This document shows, piece by piece, positions 48,107 through 57,927 of a stretch of 64,000 nucleotides of DNA. The stretch comes from Bradyrhizobium sp. dw_411 (lineage in GTDB: Bacteria > Pseudomonadota > Alphaproteobacteria > Rhizobiales > Xanthobacteraceae). The stretch is from positions 248,001-312,000 of the forward strand of contig NZ_JAAVUY010000006.1 in the NCBI RefSeq assembly GCF_018449695.1, written 5' to 3'. Position numbers and translations under genes: made by a program. Within the stretch, counting starts at the first letter, position 1. Every line of letters begins with the position of its first letter. A model generated the notes under the pieces. The model had not been told where the DNA came from, made no database searches, and saw only the letters and a program-made list of their open reading frames with translations.

Positions 48107-49732
48107 TTGCAGAGTCTTGTGGGCTTCCTAAGGGGTCTCGGCGCCTCGCGATTGATGGCGATGGTCGCGGTAACAGCCGCGCTGATCGGCTTCTTTGCTT
48201 TTGTGATCATGCGCGTCACCACGCCGCAAATGACCACACTCTTTACCGATCTCAGCGTCGAGGACTCCTCGGCCATCCTCAAGGACCTGGAACGCCAGGC
48301 CATTCCCTTCGAACTGCGCAACGACGGCGCCGTGATCATGGTGCCGAAGGACAAGGTCACGCGGCTGCGGATGAAGCTCGCCGAGGGCGGTCTGCCCAAG
48401 GGCGGCGGCGTCGGCTACGAGATTTTCGACAAATCCGACGCGCTGGGGACCACCAGCTTCGTCCAGAACATCAATCACCTGCGCGCGCTGGAGGGCGAAC
48501 TGGCTCGCACCATCCGCGCCATCGACAAGGTACAGGGCGCGCGGGTGCATCTGGTGCTGCCGGACCGGCCGCTGTTTGCGCGCGAGGCGCCCGAACCGTC
48601 GGCCTCGATCGTGGTGCGGGTGCGCGGCGCCCTCGAGCCGCAGCAGATCCGGGCGATCCGCCATCTGGTCGCCTCCGCCGTCAACGGCTTGAAGCCGCAG
48701 CGGGTATCGATCGTCGACGAGTCAGGCCAATTGCTGGCCGACGGCGCCAGCGGCGAGACCGACAACGCGATCGGGGACGAGCGCCGCGCCGGTTTCGAGA
48801 AGCGGATGCGCAATGAGGTCGAGGCGATCGTCTCGTCGGTGGTCGGCGCCGGCCGTGCCCGCGTCCAGCTCTCGGCGGACTTCGATTTCAACAAGATCAC
48901 CAAGACCTCGGACAGCTTCGACCCGGAAGGCCGGGTGCTGCGTTCGAGCCAGACCCGGGAAGAATCCAGCGCGACCGCCGAGACCAACGGCCAGGTCACC
49001 GTCGGCAATGAACTGCCGGGCAATGCGGGCCAGGGCGCCGCCGGGCCGGCCGCGCGCGACCAGAGCAAGAAGACCGAAGAAACCAACAATTACGAGATTT
49101 CCCGCACCACCAAGACCGAAGTCACCGAGGCCGGAAGGGTCAACCGCATCTCGGTCGCCGTGCTGGTCGACGGCAGCTACACCAAAAACGAAAAAGGCGA
49201 GATGGTCTACCAGGAGCGCAACAAGGAACAGCTCGACCGCATCGCGACGCTGGTGCGCTCGGCCATCGGTTTCGACCAGAAGCGCGGCGATCAGGTCGAG
49301 GTCGTCAACCTGAAATTCGCTGAAGGACCGATGGTCGCGCCGATCGCGGAGCCGACCGGCATGTTCGGCATGTTGCAGTTCACCAAGGATGACGTGATGT
49401 ATGTCATCGAACTCGCCGTCATGATGCTCCTCGGCCTCGTGGTGCTGTTCATGGTGATCCGCCCGCTGGTCAAGCGCATCCTCGCCGCCGAAGTGGTCCC
49501 GACGCTCGCCGGCGACGGATCGGTCCCGGCGCTGGCCGATGGCACGGCAGCCGCGGGCGCCGCCGGCCAGAGCCTTGTTCCGGGCGGCCCCTCGGGCCCC
49601 AACATGATCGACGTCGCGCAAATTCAGGGCCAGGTCCACGCGCAATCCGTGCATCGCGTCGGTGAACTGGCTGAACGCAACCCCAACGAAACCGCATCCA
49701 TTGTTCGTCAATGGCTCAGCGAGCCGGCGTGA
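48107..49732 (+). CDS. fliF: Flagellar MS-ring protein FliF
   Basis: 541 residues. N-terminal helix (VGFLRGLGASRLMAMVAVTAALIGFFAFVIMRVTTP), the YscJ/FliF domains (LYTDLSVEDSSAILKDLE, YEIFDKSDALGTTSFVQNINHLRALEGELARTI), a large periplasmic part, a second membrane helix (about 420-445, VIELAVMMLLGLVVLFMVIRPL) and a cytoplasmic tail ending RNPNETASIVRQWLSEP, which binds FliG. TTG start at 48107 after GAGGGGCGG. First gene of fliFGHN-flbD. Confidence 0.95.
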   Translation: MQSLVGFLRGLGASRLMAMVAVTAALIGFFAFVIMRVTTPQMTTLFTDLSVEDSSAILKDLERQAIPFELRNDGAVIMVPKDKVTRLRMKLAEGGLPKGGGVGYEIFDKSDALGTTSFVQNINHLRALEGELARTIRAIDKVQGARVHLVLPDRPLFAREAPEPSASIVVRVRGALEPQQIRAIRHLVASAVNGLKPQRVSIVDESGQLLADGASGETDNAIGDERRAGFEKRMRNEVEAIVSSVVGAGRARVQLSADFDFNKITKTSDSFDPEGRVLRSSQTREESSATAETNGQVTVGNELPGNAGQGAAGPAARDQSKKTEETNNYEISRTTKTEVTEAGRVNRISVAVLVDGSYTKNEKGEMVYQERNKEQLDRIATLVRSAIGFDQKRGDQVEVVNLKFAEGPMVAPIAEPTGMFGMLQFTKDDVMYVIELAVMMLLGLVVLFMVIRPLVKRILAAEVVPTLAGDGSVPALADGTAAAGAAGQSLVPGGPSGPNMIDVAQIQGQVHAQSVHRVGELAERNPNETASIVRQWLSEPA

Positions 49733-49738
49733 TCTGAC

Positions 49739-50824
49739 ATGGCCCTCCCCCCAGCCACAAACAACGCCAACGACATCACCAGCGTCATCGCCTCGCTGGC
49801 GGGCCGACAGGGCGACCGTCCGAAAAGCCCGCCGCTGAGCGGCCCGAAACGCGCCGCGATCCTGATGCTGGCGCTGGGCGAACAATATGGCGGCAAGGTC
49901 TGGTCGCTGCTCGACGACGATGAAGTGCGCGAATTATCGATGGTGATGTCGACACTCGGCACCGTCGAGGCCGACGTGGTGGAAGACCTGCTGCTCGAAT
50001 TCGTGTCGCGGATGTCCGCATCCGGCGCGCTGATGGGCACCTTCGACGGCACCGAGCGGCTGCTGCAGCTCTATCTGCCGGCCGAGCGCGTCACCGGCAT
50101 CATGGATGAAATTCGCGGGCCCGCCGGCCGCAACATGTGGGAAAAACTCTCCAACGTGCAGGAAGAGGTTCTGGCCAACTATCTCAAGAATGAATATCCG
50201 CAAACCATCGCGGTGGTGCTGTCGAAACTGAAGCCGGAACATGCCGCGCGCGTGCTCGCGATCCTGCCCGAGGATATGGCGCTCGACGTGGTCGGCCGCA
50301 TGCTCAAGATGGAAGCGGTGCAGAAGGAAGTGATCGAGCGCGTCGAATCGACGCTGCGCACCGAATTCATGTCGAACCTGTCGCAGACCCGCCGCCGTGA
50401 CGCCCACGAGGTGATGGCCGAAATCTTCAATAATTTCGACCGCCAGACCGAAACCCGCTTCATCACCTCGCTGGAAGAAGACAATCGTGAGTCCGCCGAA
50501 CGCATCAAGGCGCTGATGTTCACCTTCGACGACCTCGTCAAGCTGGATTCCGGATCGGCGCAGACCCTGATGCGCAATGTCGACAAGGACAAGCTCGGCA
50601 TCGCGCTCAAGAGCGCCAATGAAGACGTCCGCGGCTTCTTCCTCGGCAACATGTCGTCCCGCGCCGGCAAGATGCTGCTGGACGACATGGCCGCGATGGG
50701 ACCGGTGCGGCTGCGCGACGTCGATGAAGCGCAGGCGCTGCTGGTCAACCTCGCCAAGGACCTCGCGGCCAAGGGCGAAATCATGCTGACCAAGAATCGC
50801 GCCGACGACGAGCTGGTGTACTGA
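49739..50824 (+). CDS. fliG: Flagellar motor switch protein FliG
   Basis: 361 residues, somewhat longer at the N-terminus than E. coli FliG. Motifs [31 protein letters not shown] and the C-terminal torque helix region ([50 protein letters not shown]) are standard. FliG couples the stator to rotor rotation on the FliF ring. Six bases after fliF; its stop overlaps the fliH start (TGATG). Confidence 0.95.
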   Translation: MALPPATNNANDITSVIASLAGRQGDRPKSPPLSGPKRAAILMLALGEQYGGKVWSLLDDDEVRELSMVMSTLGTVEADVVEDLLLEFVSRMSASGALMGTFDGTERLLQLYLPAERVTGIMDEIRGPAGRNMWEKLSNVQEEVLANYLKNEYPQTIAVVLSKLKPEHAARVLAILPEDMALDVVGRMLKMEAVQKEVIERVESTLRTEFMSNLSQTRRRDAHEVMAEIFNNFDRQTETRFITSLEEDNRESAERIKALMFTFDDLVKLDSGSAQTLMRNVDKDKLGIALKSANEDVRGFFLGNMSSRAGKMLLDDMAAMGPVRLRDVDEAQALLVNLAKDLAAKGEIMLTKNRADDELVY

Positions 50825-51444
50825 TGGCCGCCCCTGCAAAATTCCTGTTCGACATGGACTTCTCGGCACCCGACAGGATGCGCGAGCGCCCGGCCACGCC
50901 GGCGGAAATCGCCCAGAAGGTCGCGGCCGCCGAGGCCCGCGCCTATCGCGACGGCTACGATGCCGCCCAGCGCGAGGCCAAGGCGGAAAGCGATCGGCGC
51001 TCCGCCGCCGCGCTGGAGGAAATCGGGGTTAATATTCGGGGTATCGCGCAACGCTTTTCCGGGATCGAGACCCGGATGGAGACCGAGGCGGTCGATGTCG
51101 CCGTCGCAGTCGCGCGCAAGCTGTGCAACACGCTGATTGCGGCAGAGCCGCTCAGCGAGATCATCGGGCTCGTAAAGGATTGCTTCTCGCATCTGGTTGC
51201 CACACCGCATCTCGTGGTCCGGATCAACGAGGCCCTGTACGACGCCGCCCACGAGCGTATCGAGCGGCTGGCGAAACAAAGCGGCTTTGAGGGCCGGCTT
51301 GTGATCCTGGCCGAGCCGGAAATCGCGACCGGCGACTGCAAAATCGAATGGGCGGATGGCGGCGTCGTTCTGGAACGCGAAGCCATCGACGCCAAGATCA
51401 ACGAACTTGTCGGACGCTACATCGCGTCCCGCAACCAGACCTGA
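50824..51444 (+). CDS. fliH: Flagellar export ATPase regulator FliH
   Basis: 206 residues. A Glu/Arg/Ala-rich helical N-terminal half (AAEARAYRDGYDAAQREAKAESDRRSAAALEEI) and a C-terminal beta/alpha domain with VDVAVAVARKLCNTLIAAEPLSEI and LEREAIDAKINELVGRY. It regulates the FliI ATPase (not in this window). Overlaps fliG by one base (TGATG). Confidence 0.82.
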   Translation: MAAPAKFLFDMDFSAPDRMRERPATPAEIAQKVAAAEARAYRDGYDAAQREAKAESDRRSAAALEEIGVNIRGIAQRFSGIETRMETEAVDVAVAVARKLCNTLIAAEPLSEIIGLVKDCFSHLVATPHLVVRINEALYDAAHERIERLAKQSGFEGRLVILAEPEIATGDCKIEWADGGVVLEREAIDAKINELVGRYIASRNQT

Positions 51445-51454
51445 GGATTGAACC

Positions 51455-51805
51455 ATGAGTGACACCGACGCACAGGTTCCGCTCCCGGATCTCAACGCCG
51501 CGCAACCGCCTGTCAACGACGACATCGCCTATCACGAAGACGAACAGGCTTCGCGCATTGCGGCCGATCTGGAAGCCGTATTCGACGTGCCGGTGCAGGT
51601 CTCGGCCGTGCTCGGCCGTTCCAAGATGGATGTCGGCGAACTGTTGAAACTCGGTCCCGGCACCGTCCTCGAACTCGACCGCCGCGTCGGTGAGGCCATC
51701 GACATCTATGTCAACAACCGGCTGGTGGCCCGCGGCGAAGTGGTTCTGGTGGAAGACAAGCTCGGCGTGACCATGACGGAAATCATCAAGGCCGAAAAGA
51801 ACTAG
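51455..51805 (+). CDS. fliN: Flagellar motor switch protein FliN
   Basis: 116 residues. The SpoA-type domain is clear: VFDVPVQVSAVLGRSKMDVGELLKLGPGTVLELDRRVGEAIDIYVNNRLVARGEVVLVEDKLGVTMTEI. The acidic N-terminal extension is short. FliN forms the C-ring with FliG and FliM. ATG after TGAGGATTGAACC. Confidence 0.93.
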   Translation: MSDTDAQVPLPDLNAAQPPVNDDIAYHEDEQASRIAADLEAVFDVPVQVSAVLGRSKMDVGELLKLGPGTVLELDRRVGEAIDIYVNNRLVARGEVVLVEDKLGVTMTEIIKAEKN

Positions 51806-51861
51806 GGCTCTCTCTAACGATACGCGCAGTACGGGCGCGAACAGACGAACAGGAGATTATC

Positions 51862-53241
51862 ATGCGGCTTCTCATCGTTGGCACACTGAAAGGCCAGCTT
51901 ACGACAGCCACCAAGATCGCGATGGACAATGGCGCTTCCGTGACCCATGCGGAGGACCACGAACAGGCGATGCGCGTGCTGCGCGGCGGCAAGGGCGCCG
52001 ACCTGTTGCTGGTCGATGTCGCGCTCGACATCCGCGACCTGGTGATGCGGCTCGAGGCCGAACACATCCATGTGCCGATCGTTGCTTGCGGCATCACCAA
52101 TGATGCCCGCGCCGCGGTCGCCGCGATCCACGCCGGCGCCAAGGAATACATCCCGCTGCCGCCAGATCCGGAACTGATCGCCGCGGTGCTCGCCGCCGTC
52201 GCCAATGATTCCCGCGACCTGGTCTACCGCGATGAAGCGATGGCCAAGGTGATCAAGCTGGCGCAGCAGATCGCCGGTTCCGACGCCTCGGTGATGATCA
52301 CCGGCGAATCCGGCACCGGCAAGGAAGTGCTGGCGCGCTATGTCCATACCCGCTCCAACCGCGCCAAGCGGCCGTTCATCAGCATCAATTGCGCGGCCAT
52401 TCCCGAACATCTGCTGGAATCCGAGCTGTTCGGCCACGAAAAGGGCGCGTTCACCGGCGCGGTCGCGCGGCGGGTCGGAAAGTTCGAGGAAGCCACCGGT
52501 GGCACGTTATTGCTCGACGAAATTTCCGAAATGGATGTGCGGCTGCAATCCAAATTGCTGCGCGCGATCCAGGAGCGCGTGATCGATCGCGTCGGCGGCA
52601 CCCGGCCGGTGCCGGTCGACATCCGCATCATCGCGACCTCGAACCGCAATCTGGCCGACGCGGTGCGCGAAGGCACGTTCCGCGAGGATCTGCTGTTCCG
52701 GCTCAACGTCGTGAACCTGAAGATCCCGCCGCTCCGCGAACGCCCGGCCGACATTCTCGAACTGGCGCAACATTTTGCCAAGAAATATGCCGACGCCAAC
52801 GGCGTGCCGTTGCGCCCGATCTCCGCCGAAGCGCGGCGGGTGCTGACGTCCAACCGCTGGCAGGGCAACGTCCGCGAACTGGAAAACACCATGCATCGCT
52901 CGGTGCTGATGGCGCAGGGCGATGAAATCGGCGCCGAAGCCATTCTGACGCCGGATGGCGACCGCCTCGATCTCACCAAGACAGTGCCGGCAGTGGCGCA
53001 CGCCACCTTCGCCGCCGAACAGGTCACCCGCGCGCTGGTCGGACGCACGGTGGCGGATGTCGAGCGCGATCTCATTCTTGAAACGCTCAAGCACTGCCTC
53101 GGCAACCGCACCCATGCCGCGAACATCCTGGGCATCTCGATCCGCACGCTGCGCAACAAGCTGAACGAATACGCCGACGGCGGATTGCCGATCACCCCCG
53201 CGGGCTCCGGCGACTTTCATCGCGTCGCCGCGACGGCGTGA
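51862..53241 (+). CDS. flbD: Sigma-54-dependent flagellar regulator FlbD
   Basis: 459 residues. N-terminal receiver-like domain (1-115), AAA+ ATPase at about 125-365 with Walker A GESGTGKE (148-155) and the sigma-54 contact loop GAFTGA (195-200), then a Fis-type HTH (about 410-450; VERDLILETLKHCLGNRTHAANILGISIRTLRNKLNEY). In the receiver part the usual acidic pair near residue 10 is absent (LIVGTLKGQL) and the conserved Lys is replaced (YIPLPPDP); an Asp at 52 remains. This matches FlbD, which is not controlled by the usual phosphorylation chemistry. It activates late flagellar genes. Confidence 0.9.
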   Translation: MRLLIVGTLKGQLTTATKIAMDNGASVTHAEDHEQAMRVLRGGKGADLLLVDVALDIRDLVMRLEAEHIHVPIVACGITNDARAAVAAIHAGAKEYIPLPPDPELIAAVLAAVANDSRDLVYRDEAMAKVIKLAQQIAGSDASVMITGESGTGKEVLARYVHTRSNRAKRPFISINCAAIPEHLLESELFGHEKGAFTGAVARRVGKFEEATGGTLLLDEISEMDVRLQSKLLRAIQERVIDRVGGTRPVPVDIRIIATSNRNLADAVREGTFREDLLFRLNVVNLKIPPLRERPADILELAQHFAKKYADANGVPLRPISAEARRVLTSNRWQGNVRELENTMHRSVLMAQGDEIGAEAILTPDGDRLDLTKTVPAVAHATFAAEQVTRALVGRTVADVERDLILETLKHCLGNRTHAANILGISIRTLRNKLNEYADGGLPITPAGSGDFHRVAATA

Positions 53242-53258
53242 TTGGGGTCAAGCCATCT

Positions 53259-53343
53259 CGTCATTGCGAGGAGCGAAGCGACGAAGCAATCCATTCTTTC
53301 TTTACGTGGCGACATGGATTGCTTCGCTTCGCTCGCAATGACG
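53259..53343. repeat. Family B inverted repeat
   Basis: CGTCATTGCGAGGAGCGAAG... pairs with ...CTTCGCTCGCAATGACG. The centre includes GCAATCCAT / ATGGATTGC. The same repeat (CATTGCGAGC...GCAATCCA) recurs at 63487-63602. It starts 18 bases after flbD and may end its transcript. Confidence 0.8.
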
Positions 53344-53363
53344 CTGATAGGCTTCAGCCCCCT

Positions 53364-53519
53364 TCACGAATAATTCGGCGCATCCGGCTTGCGGAAAATA
53401 TGAATCGGATCGCCGGGCTGCAATTCGCGTCCGGTGAAGGCCGCATAGGCGAACAGCGCGAGATAGCCGATCGCCAGCGCGCCGATCGCGTAAAATGCAA
53501 AGACCGCGAGACGCTTCAT
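53364..53519 (-). CDS. Small membrane protein coupled to DUF4345 gene
   Basis: 51 residues: MKRLAVFAFYAIGALAIGYL... is one hydrophobic segment (about 5-28), then a short polar tail GRELQPGDPIHIFRKPDAP. Its ATG overlaps the upstream gene's stop (ATGA), so it is the second gene of a two-gene unit. Unknown function. Confidence 0.6.
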   Translation of the reverse strand: MKRLAVFAFYAIGALAIGYLALFAYAAFTGRELQPGDPIHIFRKPDAPNYS

Positions 53520-53914
53520 CAGGTCAAGGCGCTGCGTTGGGCTGCGCCGGCGACGTGCTGATGCCACAGCCATAACAGCGGTGCGAAGATCAATTCGCCG
53601 GCGAGGCCGATCAGGATGCCGATGGTGGGCACGCCATGGCTGATCACCGCAAGCAGCCGCGGGACGGCGCCGAGCACCAGGATGAATGTCACCACCGAAA
53701 TCCGCTCAGCGTGCCGCGCAATATCCGGTATCGACGACCAGTAGATCAGGCCGATCCCGAGCAGCATGCCCTTGAGGAAGCGGAAATAGCTGTCCATTTC
53801 GACGCTGCCGGACAGATTCGCGAAGTTGGGGCCAAAGAAAACACCGGCGAGGCCGAAAGCGATCAGCAGCAGGCCCGCCAGCGCGAAGGCGATCTGAAGA
53901 AGCTTGCGTTCCAT
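53519..53914 (-). CDS. DUF4345 family membrane protein
   Basis: 131 residues with four hydrophobic segments. FALAGLLLIAFGLAGVFFGPNFANLSGSVEMDSYFRFLKGMLLGIGLIYWS matches the DUF4345 family. Inner-membrane protein of unknown function. Translationally coupled to the 51-residue gene. Confidence 0.8.
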   Translation of the reverse strand: MERKLLQIAFALAGLLLIAFGLAGVFFGPNFANLSGSVEMDSYFRFLKGMLLGIGLIYWSSIPDIARHAERISVVTFILVLGAVPRLLAVISHGVPTIGILIGLAGELIFAPLLWLWHQHVAGAAQRSALT

Positions 53915-54017
53915 CTGACCTCCCCTGGTTCCCGCAGCGCCGGACTCAAGGAAAGCTTTTAGGCCGCAGATGGAGAAAACGCCACCTCTCAGGCGCTACG
54001 CGGCCTAAAGCGGCCGA

Positions 54018-54602
54018 TCAGGCCCTGTGTCGGTCGCGCGGGGTCGGGACGCTGACTTCGGCCAGCTTGAGCGCATCCTCGTTCTGGTCGACAGCCAAAT
54101 ATTGTCCCTGCCAATAGGCCAGGGCCGCCGTGCGCGACGACAGCCGCAGATCCAGCACGCGCCCGATCACGACGGCGTGGGAATGACGCTCAATGATATC
54201 CTCGGCCTCGCAATCGATTGCTGCCAACGCGCCCACCAAAAGCGGCACGCCGGATGCGCCGGTGGTCCATTCAGCGCCGACGAAACGCTCGGCACCCTTG
54301 AGGCCGCCCTTGCCGGTAAACCGCTCGGCGACATCGAGTTGATCGGCGGTGAGGATGTTGACGCCGAAGAAGCCATGACGTTTCAGCAGCGGCCAGGATG
54401 ACGAAGCGCGGTTGATGCTGACGACCAGCGACGGCGGATCGACCGCCAGCGACGAGACCGAGGTCACCGTCATCCCCGTGATGTCCTTGCCGCGACCGAC
54501 CGTGATCACGCTGACGCCGCCGGCCAGGTGCCGCATCGCGCCTCGAAAATCATCCGTAGCGACGCCCTGATCCAGTTTGATGTTGCGAACAGCCGTGTTC
54601 AT
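54018..54602 (-). CDS. Flavin reductase (HpaC/SsuE-like)
   Basis: 194 residues, flavin-reductase-like (FMN-binding split barrel) domain: FRGAMRHLAGGVSVITVGRGKDITGMTVTSVSSLAVDPPSLVVSINRASSSWPLLKRHGFFGVNIL. It reduces FMN/FAD for a monooxygenase. ATG at 54602 (TGAGG upstream) follows the ABC ATPase stop by seven bases, giving an operon ssuC-ssuB-reductase. The expected partner is a sulfonate/aliphatic monooxygenase, which is not in this window. Confidence 0.8.
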   Translation of the reverse strand: MNTAVRNIKLDQGVATDDFRGAMRHLAGGVSVITVGRGKDITGMTVTSVSSLAVDPPSLVVSINRASSSWPLLKRHGFFGVNILTADQLDVAERFTGKGGLKGAERFVGAEWTTGASGVPLLVGALAAIDCEAEDIIERHSHAVVIGRVLDLRLSSRTAALAYWQGQYLAVDQNEDALKLAEVSVPTPRDRHRA

Positions 54603-54609
54603 GGCAGCC

Positions 54610-55470
54610 TCATATGTCTGTGGATTCATCGCCCGCCCCGAGCAGATCGCGCAGGATCGAGCCTTCCAGCGCGGCAAGGTCGGCGGAGCCGCGCCGGCGA
54701 GGACGCGGGATATCGATCCTGACGTCATGGGCGATGCGGCCGTCTTCGATCACCAGTACGCGATCGGCCAATGCGACCGCTTCCGCAACGTCATGCGTGA
54801 CCAAAATCGCGGTGAAGGACTGATCGCGCCAGACCCGCTCCAGCAGCCGCTGCATGGAAATACGCGTCAGGGCGTCGAGCGCGCCAAGCGGCTCGTCGAA
54901 CGCCAGCACCCGGGGATCGCTGACCAGCGCGCGCGCCAGTGCGACACGCTGTTTCTGCCCACCGGACAGAACCGCCGGCCACTGGCCGCGTTTTTCCTCC
55001 AGGCCGACTTCGGCAAGCGCCTTTTCAGCGCGGCCTTGCGCGTCCGGCGAGGCGCGGTCGCGGCCAAGGCCGACTTCGACGTTCGACAGCACCTTGGCCC
55101 ACGGCAACAGCCGCGGCTCCTGAAACATCACCCGCACATCTTCCGGGCGGATTTCTTCGCCAAAGCTGACGGTGCCGGCATCGATGGTTTCCAGACCCGC
55201 GATCAGCCGCAGCAACGTGCTCTTGCCGCAGCCGCTGCGCCCGACGATCGCCACGAACTGGCCCGCCGGAATGTGCAGATCGATCCCGCGCAGCACCTGA
55301 TGATCGCCGAACGATTTGCGCAAGCCGCGAATGGTCAGCGGCAGCCCGCGCGATATCACATCCGAACCGCGCCGCGCGACCTGGGCCTGTTCGATGATAT
55401 CGCTGGGGTCCACAGGTTCGGCATCCGGCAAGCGAAAACGCAAGGCGTCTTGTATAAGGGCTTCTTGCAT
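54610..55470 (-). CDS. ssuB: Sulfonate-type ABC transporter ATPase
   Basis: 286 residues. Walker [11 protein letters not shown]-loop [10 protein letters not shown], signature [15 protein letters not shown], Walker [14 protein letters not shown]-loop VTHDVAEA. The SsuB/TauB/NrtD branch fits; a roughly 25-residue N-terminal extension precedes the NBD. It energises sulfonate or related uptake with the adjacent permease. ATG at 55470. The symbol follows family and context; taurine or nitrate/cyanate-type substrates cannot be excluded. Confidence 0.83.
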   Translation of the reverse strand: MQEALIQDALRFRLPDAEPVDPSDIIEQAQVARRGSDVISRGLPLTIRGLRKSFGDHQVLRGIDLHIPAGQFVAIVGRSGCGKSTLLRLIAGLETIDAGTVSFGEEIRPEDVRVMFQEPRLLPWAKVLSNVEVGLGRDRASPDAQGRAEKALAEVGLEEKRGQWPAVLSGGQKQRVALARALVSDPRVLAFDEPLGALDALTRISMQRLLERVWRDQSFTAILVTHDVAEAVALADRVLVIEDGRIAHDVRIDIPRPRRRGSADLAALEGSILRDLLGAGDESTDI

Positions 55471-55478
55471 ATCAGTTC

Positions 55479-56285
55479 TCAATGTTTCTGAAAGGCCGGA
55501 TTCCAGGACAGCGTCAGCCGCTCGAGCGCCCGGGAAGCGCTGTCGGCAACCTTTCCGAGGAGGGCATAGATCAGGATGCTCAGCACGACGACGTCGATCT
55601 GCATCAATTCGCGGGCCTGCATCGCCATGTAGCCGAGGCCCGACGATGCCGCGATGGTTTCCGCCACGATCAGCGTCAGCCACATGATGCCGAGCGCAAA
55701 GCGCACGCCGACGAAAATCGACGGCAACGCGCCCGGAAAGATCACGCGGCGGAACAATTCGCTGTCGGTCATCCCGTAGATCCGCCCCATCTCGATCAGC
55801 TGCGGATCGACGGTGCGTACGCCATGCAGCGTGTTCAGATAGATCGGAAAGAACACCCCGAGCGCCACCAGAAACAGCTTGGCCGATTCATCGATGCCGA
55901 ACCACAGGATGACGAGCGGGATCAAAGCAAGGTGCGGAATGTTGCGCACCATCTGCAGGGTCGTGTCGGTCAGCCGGCTGGAGAGCTGCGACAGGCCGTT
56001 GGCCAGTCCAAAGGCAAAGCCGATGCTGCCGCCGATGATAAAGCCGATGCCGGCGCGCCAGAAGCTGACCCAGATATTCTGGGCCAGTTCACCCGACAGC
56101 AAAAGTTTCCATCCCGCCAGCGCGACGTCACTCGGCGCCGGCAGCACGCGCGAAGACACAAATCCGGTCACACAGGCGGCCTGCCAGATCGCAATGATCG
56201 CCAGCGGCACGATCCACTGGACCACGCCATCCGCGCGCGGCAAGCGAAGCTTGCGGATGCGCGGCAGGTTTTCGATCAGGCTCAT
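55479..56285 (-). CDS. ssuC: Sulfonate-type ABC transporter permease
   Basis: 268 residues, BPD_transp_1 type with about six helices. The permease motif is [33 protein letters not shown] (EAA loop). Start at 56285 (GAAGGCG upstream); the longer frame to 56477 covers an unlikely N-terminus. First gene of the ssuCB-reductase operon. No binding protein gene is next to it; a candidate lies at the right end of the window. Confidence 0.82.
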   Translation of the reverse strand: MSLIENLPRIRKLRLPRADGVVQWIVPLAIIAIWQAACVTGFVSSRVLPAPSDVALAGWKLLLSGELAQNIWVSFWRAGIGFIIGGSIGFAFGLANGLSQLSSRLTDTTLQMVRNIPHLALIPLVILWFGIDESAKLFLVALGVFFPIYLNTLHGVRTVDPQLIEMGRIYGMTDSELFRRVIFPGALPSIFVGVRFALGIMWLTLIVAETIAASSGLGYMAMQARELMQIDVVVLSILIYALLGKVADSASRALERLTLSWNPAFQKH

Positions 56286-56628
56286 GGGCTTAACGCCTTC
56301 AAATTCAGCAGTTTTTTTATCTTGCGATAACGCGATGTCTGGGATGATGGGGATGGTCTGCAGAGGTGTCGAGTGCCCTGCAAAAAAAGCAATGACAATG
56401 CTCTCTGACGGCTCCGCAACGACGTGTTTATTGCTGAATTGCGGCCGCTCGCGGCGCATTATTCTCAGGCGTCGCAAGATGGAGAATTGTTAACCCGGGA
56501 CCGGTCAGGGAACTGGAATCCTCATCGTGGGAAATCCGGGCCGCCAGAGCCCCCAAAGGCTAACAATCACGGCCCGTTTATGGCAAATCATACCGCCGTC
56601 CAGAAAACCGCATCGTTTCGAGTTTGAC

Positions 56629-57924
56629 ATGCCCGCACCCAAGCCGCCTGCATTCGAAACCCTGAGCCTCCATGCCGGCCAGCATCCGGACCCCGTCACC
56701 GGCGCCCGGGCTGTCCCGATCTATCAGACCACATCCTATGTGTTTCAGGATTCCGAGCACGCCGCGGCGTTGTTCAATTTGGAACGCGCCGGGCATATCT
56801 ATACGCGGATTTCGAACCCGACCACATCGGTGCTGGAAGAACGGCTCGCGGCGCTGGAAGGCGGCGTCGGCGCGATCTGCACCGCGAGCGGCATGGCGGC
56901 GCTGCATCTGGCGATCGCAACACTGCTGAATGCCGGCGACCACATCGTCGCGTCCGCGTCGCTTTATGGCGGCACCATCAATCTCCTGGCGCATACGCTG
57001 CCGCGCTTCGGCATCACTACCAGCTTTGTGAAGCCCCGCGCGCTGGATGAATTTCGCACGACGATCAGGCCGAATACAAGGCTCGTGATCGGCGAGACCA
57101 TCGGCAACCCCGGTCTCGAAGTGCTGGATATTCCCGAGGTCGCGCAGATCGCGCATGACGCGAAGATTCCGCTGTTGATCGACAACACCTTCGCGACGCC
57201 GTTTCTCAGCCGTCCGATCGAACTCGGCGCCGACATCGTGATGAACTCGGCCACCAAATGGATCGGCGGCCACGGCATCGCGATCGGCGGCGTGATCGTC
57301 GACGGCGGACGGTTCGACTGGCGTGCCTCCGGCAAATTTCCGGGTTTGACGCAGCCCTATGCCGGCTATCACGGCATTGTCTTCGACGAGCAATTCGGCC
57401 CGGCCGCATTCATCATGCGCGCCCGCACCGAAGGCCTGCGCGATTTCGGCGCCTGCCTGTCGCCGACCAATGCCTTCCAGTTGCTGCAGGGCGTCGAGAC
57501 GCTGGGTGTGCGTATGGAGCGCCACGTCGCCAACACACATCTGGTGCTGGAGGCGCTCGCCACCAACAAGGCGGTCGACTGGGTGCTGCATCCCTCGCTG
57601 GAAAGCCATCCCGATCACGCGCTGGCCAAGCGATTGCTGCCGCGTGGCGCGGGATCGATCGTCAGTTTCGGCATCAAGGGCGGGCGGCCCGCCGGCAAGA
57701 AATTCATCGAGTCGCTGCGGATGATCAGTCATCTCGCCAATGTCGGCGACGCCAAGACACTGGTCATTCATCCAGCCAGTACGACCCATCAGCAGATGGA
57801 CGCGGCGCAGCTCAAGGCCGCCGGTATCGGCGAAGAACTGGTGCGGCTGTCGGTCGGCATAGAGTGCGCCGCCGATATCATCGATGACCTCGCCCAGGCG
57901 CTCCGTATGTCGCAGAAGGCTTGA
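56629..57924 (+). CDS. metY: O-acetylhomoserine sulfhydrylase
   Basis: 431 residues, the long Cys/Met-metabolism PLP family form typical of MetY. The PLP lysine is Lys210 in MNSATKWIGGHG; YIYTRISNPTTSVLEERLAALEGG and SASLYGGTINLL are hallmarks. It makes homocysteine from O-acetylhomoserine and sulfide, or methionine from methanethiol. ATG at 56629. Divergent from the ssuCB operon and followed by an alpha/beta hydrolase and, on the other strand, metNIQ. No SAM-II riboswitch motif was seen upstream. Confidence 0.88.
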   Translation: MPAPKPPAFETLSLHAGQHPDPVTGARAVPIYQTTSYVFQDSEHAAALFNLERAGHIYTRISNPTTSVLEERLAALEGGVGAICTASGMAALHLAIATLLNAGDHIVASASLYGGTINLLAHTLPRFGITTSFVKPRALDEFRTTIRPNTRLVIGETIGNPGLEVLDIPEVAQIAHDAKIPLLIDNTFATPFLSRPIELGADIVMNSATKWIGGHGIAIGGVIVDGGRFDWRASGKFPGLTQPYAGYHGIVFDEQFGPAAFIMRARTEGLRDFGACLSPTNAFQLLQGVETLGVRMERHVANTHLVLEALATNKAVDWVLHPSLESHPDHALAKRLLPRGAGSIVSFGIKGGRPAGKKFIESLRMISHLANVGDAKTLVIHPASTTHQQMDAAQLKAAGIGEELVRLSVGIECAADIIDDLAQALRMSQKA

Positions 57925-57927
57925 GCC

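Noticed and set aside
48089..48110. GG-N10-GC sigma-54-like match at the fliF start
   Set aside because: It overlaps the GAGGGGCGG ribosome site and the TTG start, so it would place the transcript start inside the gene; the -24 part is poor.
56500..56628. SAM-II riboswitch before metY
   Set aside because: The pseudoknot sequence elements of SAM-II were not found in this stretch.
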